Notes: a model not told the origin generated them from the sequence alone. Numbered from the stretch's first letter, positions 42,801 through 57,800 are shown. The stretch is 64,000 nt of DNA from Branchinecta lynchi (GCA_023053575.1 JAKZAP010000007.1:18873464-18937463); one strand, 5' to 3'. Numbers and translations: made by a program.

Positions 42801-45800
42801 GGAAAAGGCGTTAGACAAGGTGGAATTTTATCACCATATATTTTTAATGCATGTTTGGCAGATTGTCTTCGGTCGCTTAAGACTTCTTTAATACATTTTG
42901 CACGTGATGTAACGTTTTTAGCATATGCTGATGATATTATTATTTTAAGTCGGTCAAAAGAAAAATTAATTGAAAACTTTAACATTCTAGTGTCTAAATT
43001 GGGGCAGAAGGGTCTAATAATTAGTTCTGAAAAGTGTAATTATTTTGTAATTAGTAGTTTGCCGACACAGAATTCCCCTCTGGATTGTGGTGGGGGGATT
43101 GTTTTCAGCCCTGTTGAGAAAGTTATGTATCTTGGAATCCCTTACTCATCTAATACCAGGGATTGGAAACTTATCCTTATTCAACATGTGCAAGATAAAA
43201 TAAGAAGAGCATTCGGTGCTGTTATTCGTTTACGAGGGATGTATCGCAGAGATGTTCTTGGTTCTATTTATACGGCTGTTGCACTTCCTCACATTCTTTT
43301 TCCGTCTGCTTTCTTTTCTTCTTTCCGTCCTTCTGAACTTTCTGCGCTAAAAGTTACTTATTATAAATTCTCTAAATTCCTTCTTGGTTTCCCGATTTCT
43401 GCGAGTAACTCTTTCCTAACTTCGAATTTTAAAGTGAAGAATCCTTTGGAAACTTTAAATAGTAAAATTCAGAACTTTCATAAAAAGGCTGACAACATTC
43501 TTCTTCATCACAACCTTTTTCCTTTTTTCACAAAAAAATCCCCTGCTTAGTTTGTTTATTTTGAGCTTCGTTTTCTTTTTTTTCTTTCATGTACTTCATT
43601 GTATATTTAGTAGGCTAATTTGTTTTTAACGGTCAGCTATTTATTAGTATGTAAGTGAGTGTGAGTTTGACTGACATGTTGTTGTTCCTTTTTATACATT
43701 ACTCTTCAGTTTTGAAGGATTCAAATAAATAATAATAATAATAATAATAAAATATACTTTTCTGACTGGAAAAATGCGCGATTAGACCAGAACGTGCAGA
43801 TCGCATGTCTTTACCGATGGGCAACCCGGGGTAACTCAGAGATTCGGAAGGGCTTAGTAGTGAAACTTGAAGTTAACTTCAAGTTTCATAAACGTTACAA
43901 AGGGGCTCACTTGTGGTAGAAAAGTCGGGCAACCCCCATCCTTTGCTTCTCTCCTCCGGACAGCACATCTTTCCAATCTGCGTTGGCGTTCCAACCCCCT
44001 TCTCTGACGACGATATGCCGTAGGTTGACGATCTCCAGGATGGCCTCGAGATCGTAGTCACTTCTGCCGCGACGCTTCATATCTTCCAGCATATCGGGAT
44101 AGATAATCTGGTCGCGAAGGGTTCCAATTGACATATAAGGCCTAGTAAGGAAACAAAAATCAACACATTTGATTGGATCCCAAATAAAAGACTCCTATAC
44201 CACTCCCGGAAGACGGCATGTCAGGAGCTTGATCCCAGGTATGGTTTTGCACTTTTTCTGCTGGATCACGGTAAACCGGAAGGGTAATTGGTAATAACAT
44301 ATTTGTGTGACAAACTACTGAAAGACCCCATCCATCGTCACATACTTCCCCCCTCCCACATTCAGCCACAGAGAATGGCAGCGCAACCAGTTCCTAAGAT
44401 CCAACCAATACGGGCAACTCACGCGCGGTACGCACGAAACTTTGTCCCCTCCTTTGTTAGTTTTTCAACACGAAATTTTAAGTAAAATCATTGTAGTTTT
44501 TTTTGTCTTCGAAGCTTAGAGCTTTAAAGTGTTGTAATTTTTGTTTTTGTGTAATTAATGAATACTCGACAATGTGAAAGCGTAATCGTATGTAGGCTAC
44601 TTAGGATTTCGAATCGGACCTTAACAAAAATTAAATCATGCACATACTTTAACAAGAGCTGGAAGCTCATATGGCACTTGCAAGGCTAGGTCAGAGGATA
44701 AAGGAAGGAATTCGTCAATTCGTGGGTTTGTTGTGATAAATTGTAAGCAAAATCCTTGAGATAAGAGTGAGCATGGGTCCTTAGAAATCACGAGAATGTA
44801 TTGTTCGTAAAAGCAATTTTATTTGTGCATTTGGCCGTGATGATGCGCACTTCAAGGGCGCTAAAGATTCATCTGTAATGAATGATGATAAGCCCATTGG
44901 AATCATGAAAATGTATATTTTGCTCAAAATAATGGTTTGTACTTTAAGAAATTAAATTAAAATTAAAAAACGATCATGGGCCCTTGGGAATCCTGAATAT
45001 ATATCGTTTGGTTAAAGTTTTTTTTTTGTTTTACTTTTGGGTTAAGAAACGCTCTTTAAGGGTTCTAAAAATTAATTTGAGTTAAAATGTATACTTTGCT
45101 TAAAAGTATTTTTTGTACTTTGTGGTTAGGATTAGTACTTTAAGGGATGGTCGGAGCCAATCTTGTCAAGTGGGTTAGGCCAGACACTCAAGCCGAAAAT
45201 CAGGCCACAAATGGCCCATTGCCTCAATCCCCCAATTCACAACTGATGGCGATACATCACTCTATAATACAATTGATGAAAACATCGCGCTACCATAACA
45301 ATTGATAAAAAACATCACTCGCTCTACCGCTTTTTCTCGCGTTCTTACCTTAAAACATGTCTAGCCTCCCTGTCAACTGAAGGTACCTGGACAGTTCCTT
45401 TAATCTAGCTTCCCTCACTACCTCGTGGAAATCAGCATTCGGAGAATGGAAAGCTCCCAGACGTTGCCTTGTCCATGCTGGGCACTCTTGAACAAAGTGG
45501 ATATTTGTTTCTTCATCGACTCCGCATTTGGTACATATCAGAGACTAAATTTTTCCTGTATTTGAATTATGTTTTCCAAGGTTTCCAATTCCAGTAACAA
45601 CCTGGATGATTCCCGAATTTCACCTATCTTCATGGTGATTAGGCTTCTTATCAGCGCCTCGTTGCGCGTGGGTATTAAACTTAGCGTTGCTCGACAATCC
45701 ACGCGGTTTTTCCACGTTTGGTCTACCTGTTTTTTCATTCATTCCCGGATTTCTGTTTTCCACCTACTTTCCGAGATGGGAATGAAGGGCTCAGCACGTC

Positions 45801-48800
45801 TGGCACATCTGGAAGTACCTTGATTTGCGGTCATCGGAATTCTGGCTCCCCCTCCCCCACCAACTTCCCTCAAAGTGCCCGAGACCAGTCCGGTTTTATC
45901 ACTGATGACACTGATGTATCTAGTTCTTGTTCTTGCTCTTCTCACCAAGTTTCACCCCAATCACTCCACTCTAAGCGTGTCACAAGATGCCCCCCCCCCA
46001 CATTTATCGGATCCGGTCTGGGCTTAAAATGGGACATCCGAGACACAGAGTTTTTCCAAATATCAAGCTTCGATAAGATCCGACCACACGTTCAAAAGTT
46101 ATACAAACCTCAAGATTTCAGATTCCCCCTCCATCCACTCCCCGACGGTGGTTGGGTCGGGGAACTGAATATTTCTAAGCCGATCATGTCAAGTCTCTAA
46201 CGTTCAAGCCAAGTTTCATCGTTCTAGCACATCTGGAAATACCTTAACTCGCGATAACCGGAATTCCAGCCCCCCCCCCCTCTAACTCCCCCCACAGTGC
46301 CCAAAACCGATCCGGTCCTATCACTGACGTATCTAGTTCTTGTGCTTGTCCTTCCCACCAAGTTTCATCCCAATCGCTCCACTATAAGCGTATCACAAGA
46401 TTTCCAGTTCCCTCCTCCACCCCCCCCCCCCCCCCCTACACATTCATCGGATCCGGTCCGGACCGTAAACGGGCTATCCGAGACACGATGTCTTCCCAAA
46501 TATCAAGTTTCCCTCCCTTTACTTCCCCCACCGTGGTCGGATCGAAAAAATTTACTATTTCCAGGCCTATCTGGTCGGATCCCTGACTTGCCTGGGAAGT
46601 TTCATTGTCCTAGCCCACCTGGAAGTAACTTAACTCCATATCACCGGAATTCCAGAACCCCCCTCCAAATCCCCGCAAAGTGAACGAATCCGGATTGGTT
46701 CTGTCAATGATGTACCTAGGCTTGTGCGTGTTCCTCTCACCAAGTTTCACTTGAAGAGTATTTGACCTAGACTAATGTTTACTACCTTTTGGTATGTTAC
46801 TCAACTCATTTCACACCGTTGCAAAAAAAAAATTAGTTGCTGCAGAATACTGCGCATTTAAATACCAACTATTTTTAAGTAATCAATAGTTACCTCTGTG
46901 GAATATAAAACATGGTCGACGTCGATGGCTTCTCCAACCTTCCCTTATAAATCGGCCACAATCCACTTAGAATTCTAAACAGCGAACTCTTTCCACAACC
47001 GTTAGGACCGGTAATAAGGAGATGCATTCCAGGAGTAATGGTTAGAGAGATATTAGGCACAATGATGTCACAGTTCGGGGTTACGACGGCCATGTTTTCA
47101 ATAACTATCACGTTGTCCGGTCGCTCAACCACAACCCCTAGAAAAAAATTAGTAAGCCACGTGATGTTAATAATTAAAACTTGTGCCTTCAGTCGATAGG
47201 TTCTGGTCATGCATATGGAAACACCGTAAGCCTGTCTTTTAAGCACCACGACACGACCACTCTATAGACATATTCTCGCCATTCCGCGAGGACTCCTCGA
47301 GGAGTCGAATGAGAATAGAGAGAGGCACTCCACACTGACTCCGCGTACAGAAAACAGCGAGAACACTGTGAATGTTTCCAAAACAGATTTTGTTCGAAAA
47401 AAATATGCAGTTGACTGGATCCACTTTATTTTTGGTTTTATTTATTCTGATCGTTTTTAATTAGTTTTACAGTGCACCAACACCAGTAAAAACTGATTCC
47501 CCTACGAATCTGAAAGGGAGTACTTTCTGATGGTGATGATAATCGGAAAATTTCCCATCCGTGCGGAATCGTGAGAATACGGTGAGCGATTCCCCGGGAC
47601 AAACAAAACGCGGGAACTCCTCAAGTGGAGTCCTCGAGGAAGTACGAGAATACGCCTTATGGGTATATATATACGTAGCTGCGACGCAATCTCTGTAAAG
47701 AATTACGGAGATTATTCAGGTGTCCGCGACGAAGAGTGAGCCAAACACTCCCTTTTGACACAGGTGTATTCCATTCATAAGAGTAACATCGCAACCAATC
47801 GAATATCTAATCAACTTCAAGTAAAACTTCTTGCCCCATAATCGACTATCACGTCATACCTGGCCGACTGGCGCAACTTCAAAAATACCTTCAAAAAACC
47901 TTCATCCACACAGACCTAGACCCAGCAACTTTAACGTGTTCTAAAATATGTATCCAGCTCTTCCAAGTTAACAGAAAACAGTTTTTGGTGTTGGGTGCAT
48001 GTCGACACTACGGTCTTGCTTACTGTTTTTTAGTTTTTTTTGTTTTTGTTTTTTTAACTCCGTTAATGTCAAATTAGGGGTAAGAAAATACACTAAATCA
48101 GCACACTTTAATTTCCTTGCCTTTTTTACCTTTTAAAATCCACTTTGTAGGATCTAGTGAAGGAATAGGGAGACTTGCAGTAACCTAATCCCTATGAAGA
48201 GGATATTCTGTCATACCAGTCGGAATATATTTACAATCATCATCATTTTATGAAAAAATTCTGAATGTAATTTAAATCTGAACTAGAAAAAACTTCCAAA
48301 AAATTATCAGAGCAATTTGCTTACTGTTGTTCGCGTAAAAGGCAAAGGCAAGGGGGACAAAATGCATTCCGTCATTTATTTGTACTCATGACAAGTCATT
48401 TTTGTTACGCGAATGCTTATCTCCCTACGTAGTGAGGTACTTACGGCCTTGTCGGCCTTACCCTATAAGCCTTTAAAGGACACCTGAACAATGAAACCAT
48501 ACTTGAACACACCGTGGAGAATGCATTTACAGACATGGCTACGGAGAGCATTCTTCTCCTGAGTGTGACGTTTTCAAAATAGGGATGTTTGTTTCTGGGG
48601 GTTTGCACATTCAGACTCCAAACAAAAAGCGCAATTCATTCAAATCTTGTAAAGCGCTGGCCGGATCGTATTGGAATTTCTTCTAGATATACGTTTGGGC
48701 TTAACTGGTTACAAAATATTCAAGAAGAAGGGTTGATTGAATACATTTGTTCATTTCTAAAATTGTTCGGTACTGAAATAAGGACGATGCAAAATGGAGC

Positions 48801-51800
48801 AAAAATCATAGCTTGGAAACACTATTTCGTATTTGGATTTGGTTTTCTGCAGGCAATTTTAACGGGTCATACAGATAGGGGTGATACTTGGTACTCTTCA
48901 TTCAGGTATCCTTTAACAAACATAACTAACTTACCCTTAGGAACTGGAACACCATATTCGTCAAACTCCAAAATATTCTTGGCATCTTTTTCTTGCGCTG
49001 CTATCTGCTTTTTGTACTTCCCTTTGCTAACGTCGTCAAAAACATCGATAAGTGTCGCAACTCGTTGGGTATACCCGGCCAGCTCCACGATTTCCTAGAA
49101 ATACATTTTCAAAAATTACTCGATACCCAACCCCCTCTCACTCTCACACTGCATATCGGTCAAACGGATGTCTTTAGCAAGACGGAAATAAGATTCACAA
49201 ACTCTGCTCTGTAGGGCTGGGCTAAAAATTTTGTTTGAAGTAGCCTATAGAACTAAAAGCAAAATATCAAATTAATGAAAAATTCCTTTTGAAGAAAAGT
49301 AAAGCAAACCAAGCGAAATGTTGACGTTCCTATTGAAGACATCGTACGAGTTAAATGAGAACTGAAACCCTAAATAGCCTACATCGCTAAATCTTTTTCA
49401 ATAAGCAGCATTGTTGATTGACCGCTCCTTTTTGGTATTCCGTGGGCAGTCGGCCAGTACTCACCAGATGCCTTACTAACCAAAATCTTTTTTGTTTTTT
49501 TTTTGGGGGGGGGGCAAGGTATTTACCGACTGGCTATAGTCATTTTTTACCGACTATTTTGCAGAAAATCGAATCTTTATAAGAAAAATCGACTGATTTT
49601 CAGAAAACTGTCCGTTTTTGGTAAAAAATCTACTATTTTAACGGAAATCGACAGATTCCAACAAAAAAAAAAGATTTCTACGAAAAATCGCGGCGCCTCC
49701 ACGACAGTGAGCCCCGAGAAGGACTAGAAACGTCACGCAGACGAATCATAAACTTTGATTCAAATTATATGTAAACCAATCATCATCGTTTCTTGTGCAG
49801 ACGTTTCTGGCTCTTCACTATAGGCAAGCGGCGATTGTTCATCGGCAGTAAGAGCTAGTAATCAAGAGTATTTACAAAATTCAGATACAGTAGAGGTTTT
49901 CTTCTTTGAATACTTCTATTAAGGTCACCTTGGTTTTGTTTTCCGCTCCTCAAATATCTCATACTGTAACAATGAATAATTAACTTAATTTCGGCTGAGA
50001 CAAAACCGTTTCAGCTTTCTCTTGAAACAAAGAAGGATATAAAATTCTTCTCCTCCGATTTCTTGTCTTTTCTAATGTTCTTTTAGTTCTGTTGGGATCC
50101 TTTGGGCAGTCACGAAAGCAGTACAAATCGTCGAGGGGTTGCTCACTCTCAATTTCAGACAATTGACCGGTGCCGCGATGCCCCGCCGGTGCCTGCACCG
50201 GCGGACACCATCGGGCACCGGTTCTCACGTGTTAGAACATTCAAATCAACATGTTTGGAAGCGGGATTGCCTAATTTATGGCCGGCACCGCTGGTTTTGG
50301 CCGTTGCCGGGAAGGGTGTACAGCAGGTGCCGAAGAGCGGGTAGCCCCTCGCAAATCTATTGCAATTATTTGGACGCCGTAAGCGAAGTCAGAAGGTAAA
50401 CAAGAATTTAATAGCTTTAATTTTATTTCATTTTACATAGATTGCTGTTTGCACTCAGTACTGTGCATAATTATTAGCTGGTTTCAGTTTTCATCATATT
50501 CTTTAGCGAGTTCAAAATTATGCGAAGTCCGACGTCCAGGCCAACTCTACAGTACTGAGTTCAGACCTCGGACAGTCTCACTTACCTTATACGATGTCAT
50601 CAGCCTCTCAACTGCATCGCCTCCTGAGATTAGCATATTCTTCGCCGTCGTAAAATACTGCGTCCTCTCGCTCACACCGCCATCTGGTGATCCCGATGTC
50701 ACCTTCTTCCCAAGGATTACGGTGATCGCCACAGCTGCCAGCCCGGTCCCTGACCAGACATATTTCATGAGGAACTGTTCGAGCATGACGTACCAAAGCC
50801 GTTTGGCGTAGATCTGGTTCGTCTGTTCGACGACGGCACGGTAAGCACGTTGAAGGTGGTTCAGCTCAACCTGTCAAAGAAATCAAGCGTAAGATATCCC
50901 TAATACCAGGATTTATAACACAAGACACCTTAGTCGCTCAATCTGGCACAGTCTTTGAATTTAAAGCATCCTTAAAGGACCACTCGCACTATTTACTCTT
51001 CAACTTACAGTATTTTAAACTTTTTGAATACTTTAAAACTAGGCTGTGCGTTCAACAAATAACCAACTGTTTTGGCTGTTTTAACCTTTTCCAAGACCTG
51101 TTGACTTGTAGCGAAAACAGGGAAGCAATTTACATAACCGGTTTTTCTGATGGAAAAACTTCTTGCAGACAACCGTCGACAGCGTGATACACATCGAAGG
51201 TAGCACAACACGGCAAGTGCGAAAATCAGCGTAGTTTTGTTAGAGGGGTTAGAATGTACCGTACGAAATTGGGGTCTCCGGTTTTAGAATTATATGGAGT
51301 GATTATGGATGAGGGTTGCGTTAGTATTATAGGTAAGACAGGTCCTTCAACATATTTTTTCCTGTTAGTTTTATTTAAACGCGATACGCCAGCTTTTGTC
51401 GCTGCTTGTCTACGAAGGTTTTACGTCTGCCTATGCAGGTAGTCTACCAAGTTTATTTTTCACATTTACATGCACAGGCAAACGCAGGACGCTTTGGGGG
51501 CGCCTTAACAATCGGATTCAGTGAAGATGCTTTACAACTGCACAAATTTAGTGATTCCAGTAATTCCGATTTAAACGTAACTGACCCAATTGTAATAAGA
51601 CAAAAAAAAAATGACGAATTTTACAAACAAACTTCTGAAGATCTCCCAACTCGCAACCAGTACTCATTTTTCCAGAAGTGAGTATGATGGTACGATGAGA
51701 ATCATAAATAAGCTGTTTAAATCTTTGCGTAGGTTAGTTTTGTCTTCTTTAATAGTAGGTATTTTTGAAATAGTGTTGCTGATTGGATAAACTGATTAGC

Positions 51801-54800
51801 CGAAGGTATAAACTGTAAAAAAAAATCTTGTAGTATTTGCTTCTGGGATTAATCTTGTCTCTAAAAAGATAATCTTATCTCTAAATCAGATTAAGCTTAT
51901 CTTAGCAGAGATAAAATTAATCCCAGTAGCAAATACTGTAGTTAACTTCAATCCTTACTAGGAGAAATTTTTTACAGTGTAGCTTTTTGTTTACATTTTA
52001 TAGGCTATTACTGCTTAGATCTAAGGGATAGAAATGAATAAATAAAGCGCCAAAGAAGAGAAACTTGAAACTATGTAGGTAGGATAAGCCTAATTACCAC
52101 CCCTGTCACGACACCTAACAGGGGACTGGAAGACTCCTCAATACTTTTCTGTGCACAAAAGGACAGGAAAAAGCCCTACTTCAGGAAAAGAGGGAAGATG
52201 TTCACCAGCAAGCTTAGCCGGATCCATTCACACTCGAGCAACCACCGAGAGAAGATATCACTGACTGGCATTGAGCCTATGCCAGCGACTTTCGGCTGGA
52301 CCCCAGCTTTCAAAACGCTCTTTTCTTGGTTAGATTAGCAAGATTAAAGTTTTAGGATTCTATAATAATAATAATTTATTTATCACCCACTTTACAGAAC
52401 AGAGGTTAAGTGGAGTAAATACAAAAAGAAAAACAACAAGAGAAAACAAGAAACAAAGTTAATCACATACAGAAATTAGACGGATAAGGCGATGAAAACA
52501 CCCTAGCCTATAAGGCGCTTCACTGGCTAGCTTGGAACATAATTTTTCGAAAACACCAGTAATATCTGTCGCACAATACTTCTTTAACAGTTTTGTATTC
52601 CGGTAAGAACGAGGCAGATATAGGAGAAATTTGCAGTACCGGTAATAATTTATACGAATACGTTTTAGATCACCAGTCAACAGAAGTGGCCGAATACCAG
52701 TACAGAACAGTACAGAATGATCACAAAAATTTGAGTAAAGCCAAGTTAGCGCTCTTCTTCTATAGTGTCCACGATTTGCAACAATCTTAGAGTAACCGAG
52801 CCTCAGCTTATCACTAATATCTTTTACAGCACGCGACCGGAGAGCATTCATAGAATCGCAGACTGTTATGCCAAGCCAACGAAACGATTTAACACGGGGA
52901 ATACTAAAACCACCGCAGTATAGTGATTCTGAACAACTATTACCGTTGAAGACAAGAAACTCGCACTTGTCAATATTTAGGTACAGGCCGATATCGCGGA
53001 AAGAAGAAGTAACTGACTTCACTGAACGGGCAAGACCAGACTCAGTTTGACTAATCAGAAGAAGGTCATCCGCATATGCCAGATATGAAATATCAGATAG
53101 TCCTAGTAGGCACAGTCGATATTTTTGACAACACATCTTCAATACAAGCATTAAAAATATACGGGGAAAGAACTCCCCCTTGTCTTACTCCGCAACGAAC
53201 AGGGATATGACCAAAATAAGAATTATCTAAAGACTTAAGGCGAAGGTAAGAATGGGAGTACCAAAAACGAAGCACGTGAATTACCGACGGATTTACTCCT
53301 CTCCAGGGGCGTCGCAAGTGCATTTTCGGTGGGGGGGTGCAGGGCCAAAATTTTACCGAATCTTTCAAAAAATTTACCGAATCCTAGAACTAAGAATTCG
53401 GGCTTTAAATTATGGAACAGAAACGATTACGTAGGAAGACTAACAATAAAAGGCAGCATGAACGACGATAAGCCAACTATTAGGCGGCGTTTTTGTGAAG
53501 GCCACATGGAAAATATATTGCCGGGCATGAATGCAGTAACAGCTACTATAGAAAATTAAATCGAGCGCCGCAGAAGAAAATTTTCGAAATCCATTTTTTT
53601 TTTTTTGCTAAAATTTAACTGCTTCTCTTACAAATTCCATCATTTACCGTTGATTAAATACCGAGACTCTAAGAAGCTCTAGAAACCGGATGGAGCGACG
53701 ATCCGGCAGCAGCAGCAATTGTAGTCTAGTCACTACGCTACCTATGGTCACATAAAGTGAGCGCCGCAGGCGAAATTTTTTTTTTTGCTTTTTCCTGCCA
53801 AATTTAATTTCCATCCAAATTCTAGCTTTTAATTTTCCGAAATGTCAATCCTAAAACTGTCTTAAAACCCCTGTCAAATGACGCGCCATTCCACAAAATA
53901 GAGAATATTACGAAAAGTGCTGCAGGCGGAATTTTCGAAATATTTATGATTAGATATTCTTTTTGGGATCCAAAATAAAATTGAGGAATATCGATCATAT
54001 CACAGATCAACCCTTTTGTCTGCGACCAGTGCTTCACTTGACCTCTTCTGAGTTTCGAGGTCCGTGGTAACTTCCGATTCCTGGCAATTACAACGAATAA
54101 GTTGCCGAATCCCAGTTATTATACCAAATAAGTTTAGACCAATAGCGTGTTCGGGATTCTGTGTAACTACCGTATCCCGGTTATTATACCGAATTGTTTT
54201 GGTATCGAAAGACTACCGAACAGTATTCATATTCGGTATACTTTTGTCGAAACTGGAACAAAGTCAGGATTCGTGGTTAACTTCCTAATCCTGGAAATTA
54301 TACTGAATAAATTACCGAATCCCAATCATGATACCGAATAATTTCGAACCAATAGCTTATTCGGGAGTCTGTGTAACTACGGATTCTCCATAAATATACC
54401 GAATAGTTCCGGCATCGAAAAATTACCAAATGATTTCAGCAAATTCTCTCACCAAATTCGTGATATCTACCAAACACTGGCAATTATACCGAATCCCGAT
54501 CATTATACCGAAGAGATTTGTACAGATAGCCTATTTAGGATTTTGTGTAACTACCGAATCCCTGTAAATCGAAAAAATACCGAACAATTTTAGTAAAATT
54601 TTGGGCCTCCGGCCCAAAATTTTACCGAATCTCAAAAAGGTGGGGGGTGCTGCACCCCCCGCACCCCCCCCCTTGCGACGCCCCTGCTCCTCTCTGGCAT
54701 AACGCTGTCCATGCTTGAGTATGACAAACACTGTCAAATGCTTTAGACAAGTCGAGGGTTGCGAAATGAAGTACGCGACGAGTGCGATGGGCATCTTTTA

Positions 54801-57800
54801 ACAAAGAGGTCAAAGCACGGTGAGCATGCTGACAACCTAGCCCAGATCTAAAACCAAATTGATTATCATCATTTAGAGCAAGCTTAGTGATATAAGGTAG
54901 TAGGAGGTATTCAAATAGCTTGCTAAGAGTACATGCTACCGTTATGGGCCGATAAGAACTGCAAGAAACCGGGTCTTTTCCTTTTTTTAGAAGTGACGTG
55001 ACGCTACCGCATAAGAACGAATCGGGCACACACGAACTACTGAGACACATTTGAAAAAACAGTTGGAGATGAGATACCAATTCAAAAGAACCAGGAACGA
55101 GATTCGAAACACTAATCCCATCAAGATCCACGGATTTTGATTTTAAACCCTTAATACCTTTAACAATAGCCGACTTTTCAACTGGAATCACATGTCTCTG
55201 ACTTATACGTGACGGCAAATTTTTTTCGAGCAAACATGAGAAACGCTTATGCACTGCATAATTAACTTTCGAAAATATTTTTGAATAATGTCGTCCTTGT
55301 TAAAGGACACCTGAACAATAAAACCACAATAATACACCATGGAGAATGCGTTTACAGACATGGCCACGGAGAGCATTCTTCTCCTGAGCGTGACGTTTTC
55401 AAAATAGGGATGTTCGTTTCTGGAGGTTTTGCACGTGCAGACGCCAAGACAAAAAGCGGCATTCATTCAAATCTTGTACAGCGCTGGCCGGATCGTCTTG
55501 GAATTTCTTCTAGATATACGTTTGTGCTTAACTGGTTAAAAAATATTCCAGAAGAAGGGTTGATTGGAGACATTTGTTCTTTTCTAAATTGTTCGGTACT
55601 GAAATAAGGACAGATGCAAAATGGAGCAAAAATCATAGCTTGGAAACACTATTTCGTATTTGATTGGGTTTTCTGCAGGCAATGTTAACGGAAGTCATAC
55701 AGATAGGCATAATACTTGGTACTCTTCATTCAGGTGTCCTTTAATGACGAGAGAGGGTAGCCAAAGACATAAGGTACGTTGTCGGTTTCCGAGTTTCAAG
55801 ATACTATGCCCTCCTGAGTTACCAAGTGAGGCTATTGACAGTGACGACAGTAGCCAGTGGCTTGACCGCTCATTCCTCAAACGAACCAGAGGCGTCACTT
55901 ATTTTTCAGCTACCAATGAAAAATCCTCAAACTACTAAAAACGAAGTTATTTGGCAAAATTACGAGAGACAGTTGTGAAAAATAAAGTTGAATCTAAGTA
56001 GGTCTCTCATCAAGCTTTTACTTTTTTAAGTGAGCTTATGACCCGGAAGGACGCCGCTCTTCCCTAAGTTATCGCGAAATGACGATGGCCAAATCTTCTC
56101 AGAATCTGCACATACCTACCAGAGAGAGAAATCAGTTATTCCGCTGGACTACAATATTAATATTCGGAAGTTGCTATGACAAATTTAAGTGCTAAACAGA
56201 CAAAAAACTGGAAATGCGCTGATCCATCCAAGCATAACAAGGAAATAAACTTGTCGGACCAAAAAATGCTAGTTAAGCTACCAGTGTCGTGAGAGGAAGC
56301 ACCGCCAAGGCCAACATGTTGATTAGCGAACCGACAATGAATTCGCAAAATAGCGACTATAAGTAGCCCTCTCAAGCTCCTTCAGAACTGCCTCAGACTG
56401 TGTTTCTTTGAGCCCCGGAAATACAAAAGAATCACCGAGTATTGACTCTGAGGTCTGCAAAAAGGTTTGCACAATAGGAAGGTTAAGCTAAATTCAAACA
56501 AAAAGTTTAAAACTTTGTTGTCCAATTCAGGTTAATTCAAATTTGACAGTTCAATAGCTCTTAAGGCCAAGGTGATTTTGCCAAGGTAATTTTTGCCATT
56601 TACTGATCAACCTTAATCTAACTACAATTAAACGCTTCAGATTAGGTAGCGGATAAAAAAATGCAGCTTCTTTTGGTTCTCTTAAAGGACCCCTCGCACT
56701 ATTTACTCTTTAACTTGCAGTATTTTAAAATATTTTAATACTTTAAAACCATACTGTGCTTTCAAAAAATAACCCACGGTGTTGGCTGTTTTAAGCCTTT
56801 TCCAGGTTTGTAGCGAAATAGGAAACAATTTACATAACCGGTTTTTCTGATGGAAGACTTCTCGCAGACAGCCGTCGACAGAGTGATACACATCGAAGGT
56901 AGCAAAACACGGCAAGTGAAAAAATCACCGTGGTTTTGTTAGAGGGGTTAGAATGTACCGTACGAAATTGGGATCTCCGGGTTGGACCACCATGGACCAC
57001 TTTCTCAATCGATGCCAGGAGCTTTCGGAGGTTTGTCCCCTGCAACTTTTTATTCTCTGACATTCAACGAGGCCCTAAAGGGTCACACTCCCGACCACTT
57101 CCCCCGGGTCAATCCTAGCAATTTCTGCCTGAACCTCGGATTACGGTCTAGGTTTAATATCGGAAATGTCCAGGACTCCCTCCCTCTACCTAATCCTCCA
57201 TATTCCAAACCGGATACACCCAGCATGTAGCCTAAACTATGCTAAGATATGTGATGTGTTTGATTATATCCCTCCGTAAATATTCCTTCAGCTCAAGCGC
57301 CCAAGTTAACTGCGAATCATAAGTTGCGCTTTTGCGGTAACCACGTGTCTGTTACTCTGATGAAGTGATGTTTTCGCAGTTACCGGGTATCTGTTAACCC
57401 GCACGAATAGTCGTATTCTCAGTCACCCAGCAACATATTAGTAACCCTGGTATCTGGTATCGAGTAACCCTGCTGAGACCGGGTTTACTGGAGTGCACTC
57501 AGTTACCGGGTAAGAGTAACTCTAGGTTACCGCAAAAACGCAAGTATAGTTGACCCCGTTTAGAGCAGTCAACTATATACTCCTTTAGCAGAAAAAGATG
57601 CGACCCCCCTAACGATGAGCACTTTACCCTTCAATTTTAAAGTGAAAACTTGTTCATTAATTTATGGATCTATTGAACTATCTAAGCGTGTTGGATGCTG
57701 ATAACGAGGGGAGGGAGATACACAGAGGGTAATCCGCTTGAAGCGCTGAAATGATAGGCTACAGCAGAGGTAGGCTTATGTGAACATTTGTTGACTTTTC

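Noticed and set aside
38340..43750. Retrovirus or LTR element
   Set aside because: No LTRs, protease or integrase; endonuclease before RT and microsatellite tails show non-LTR elements.
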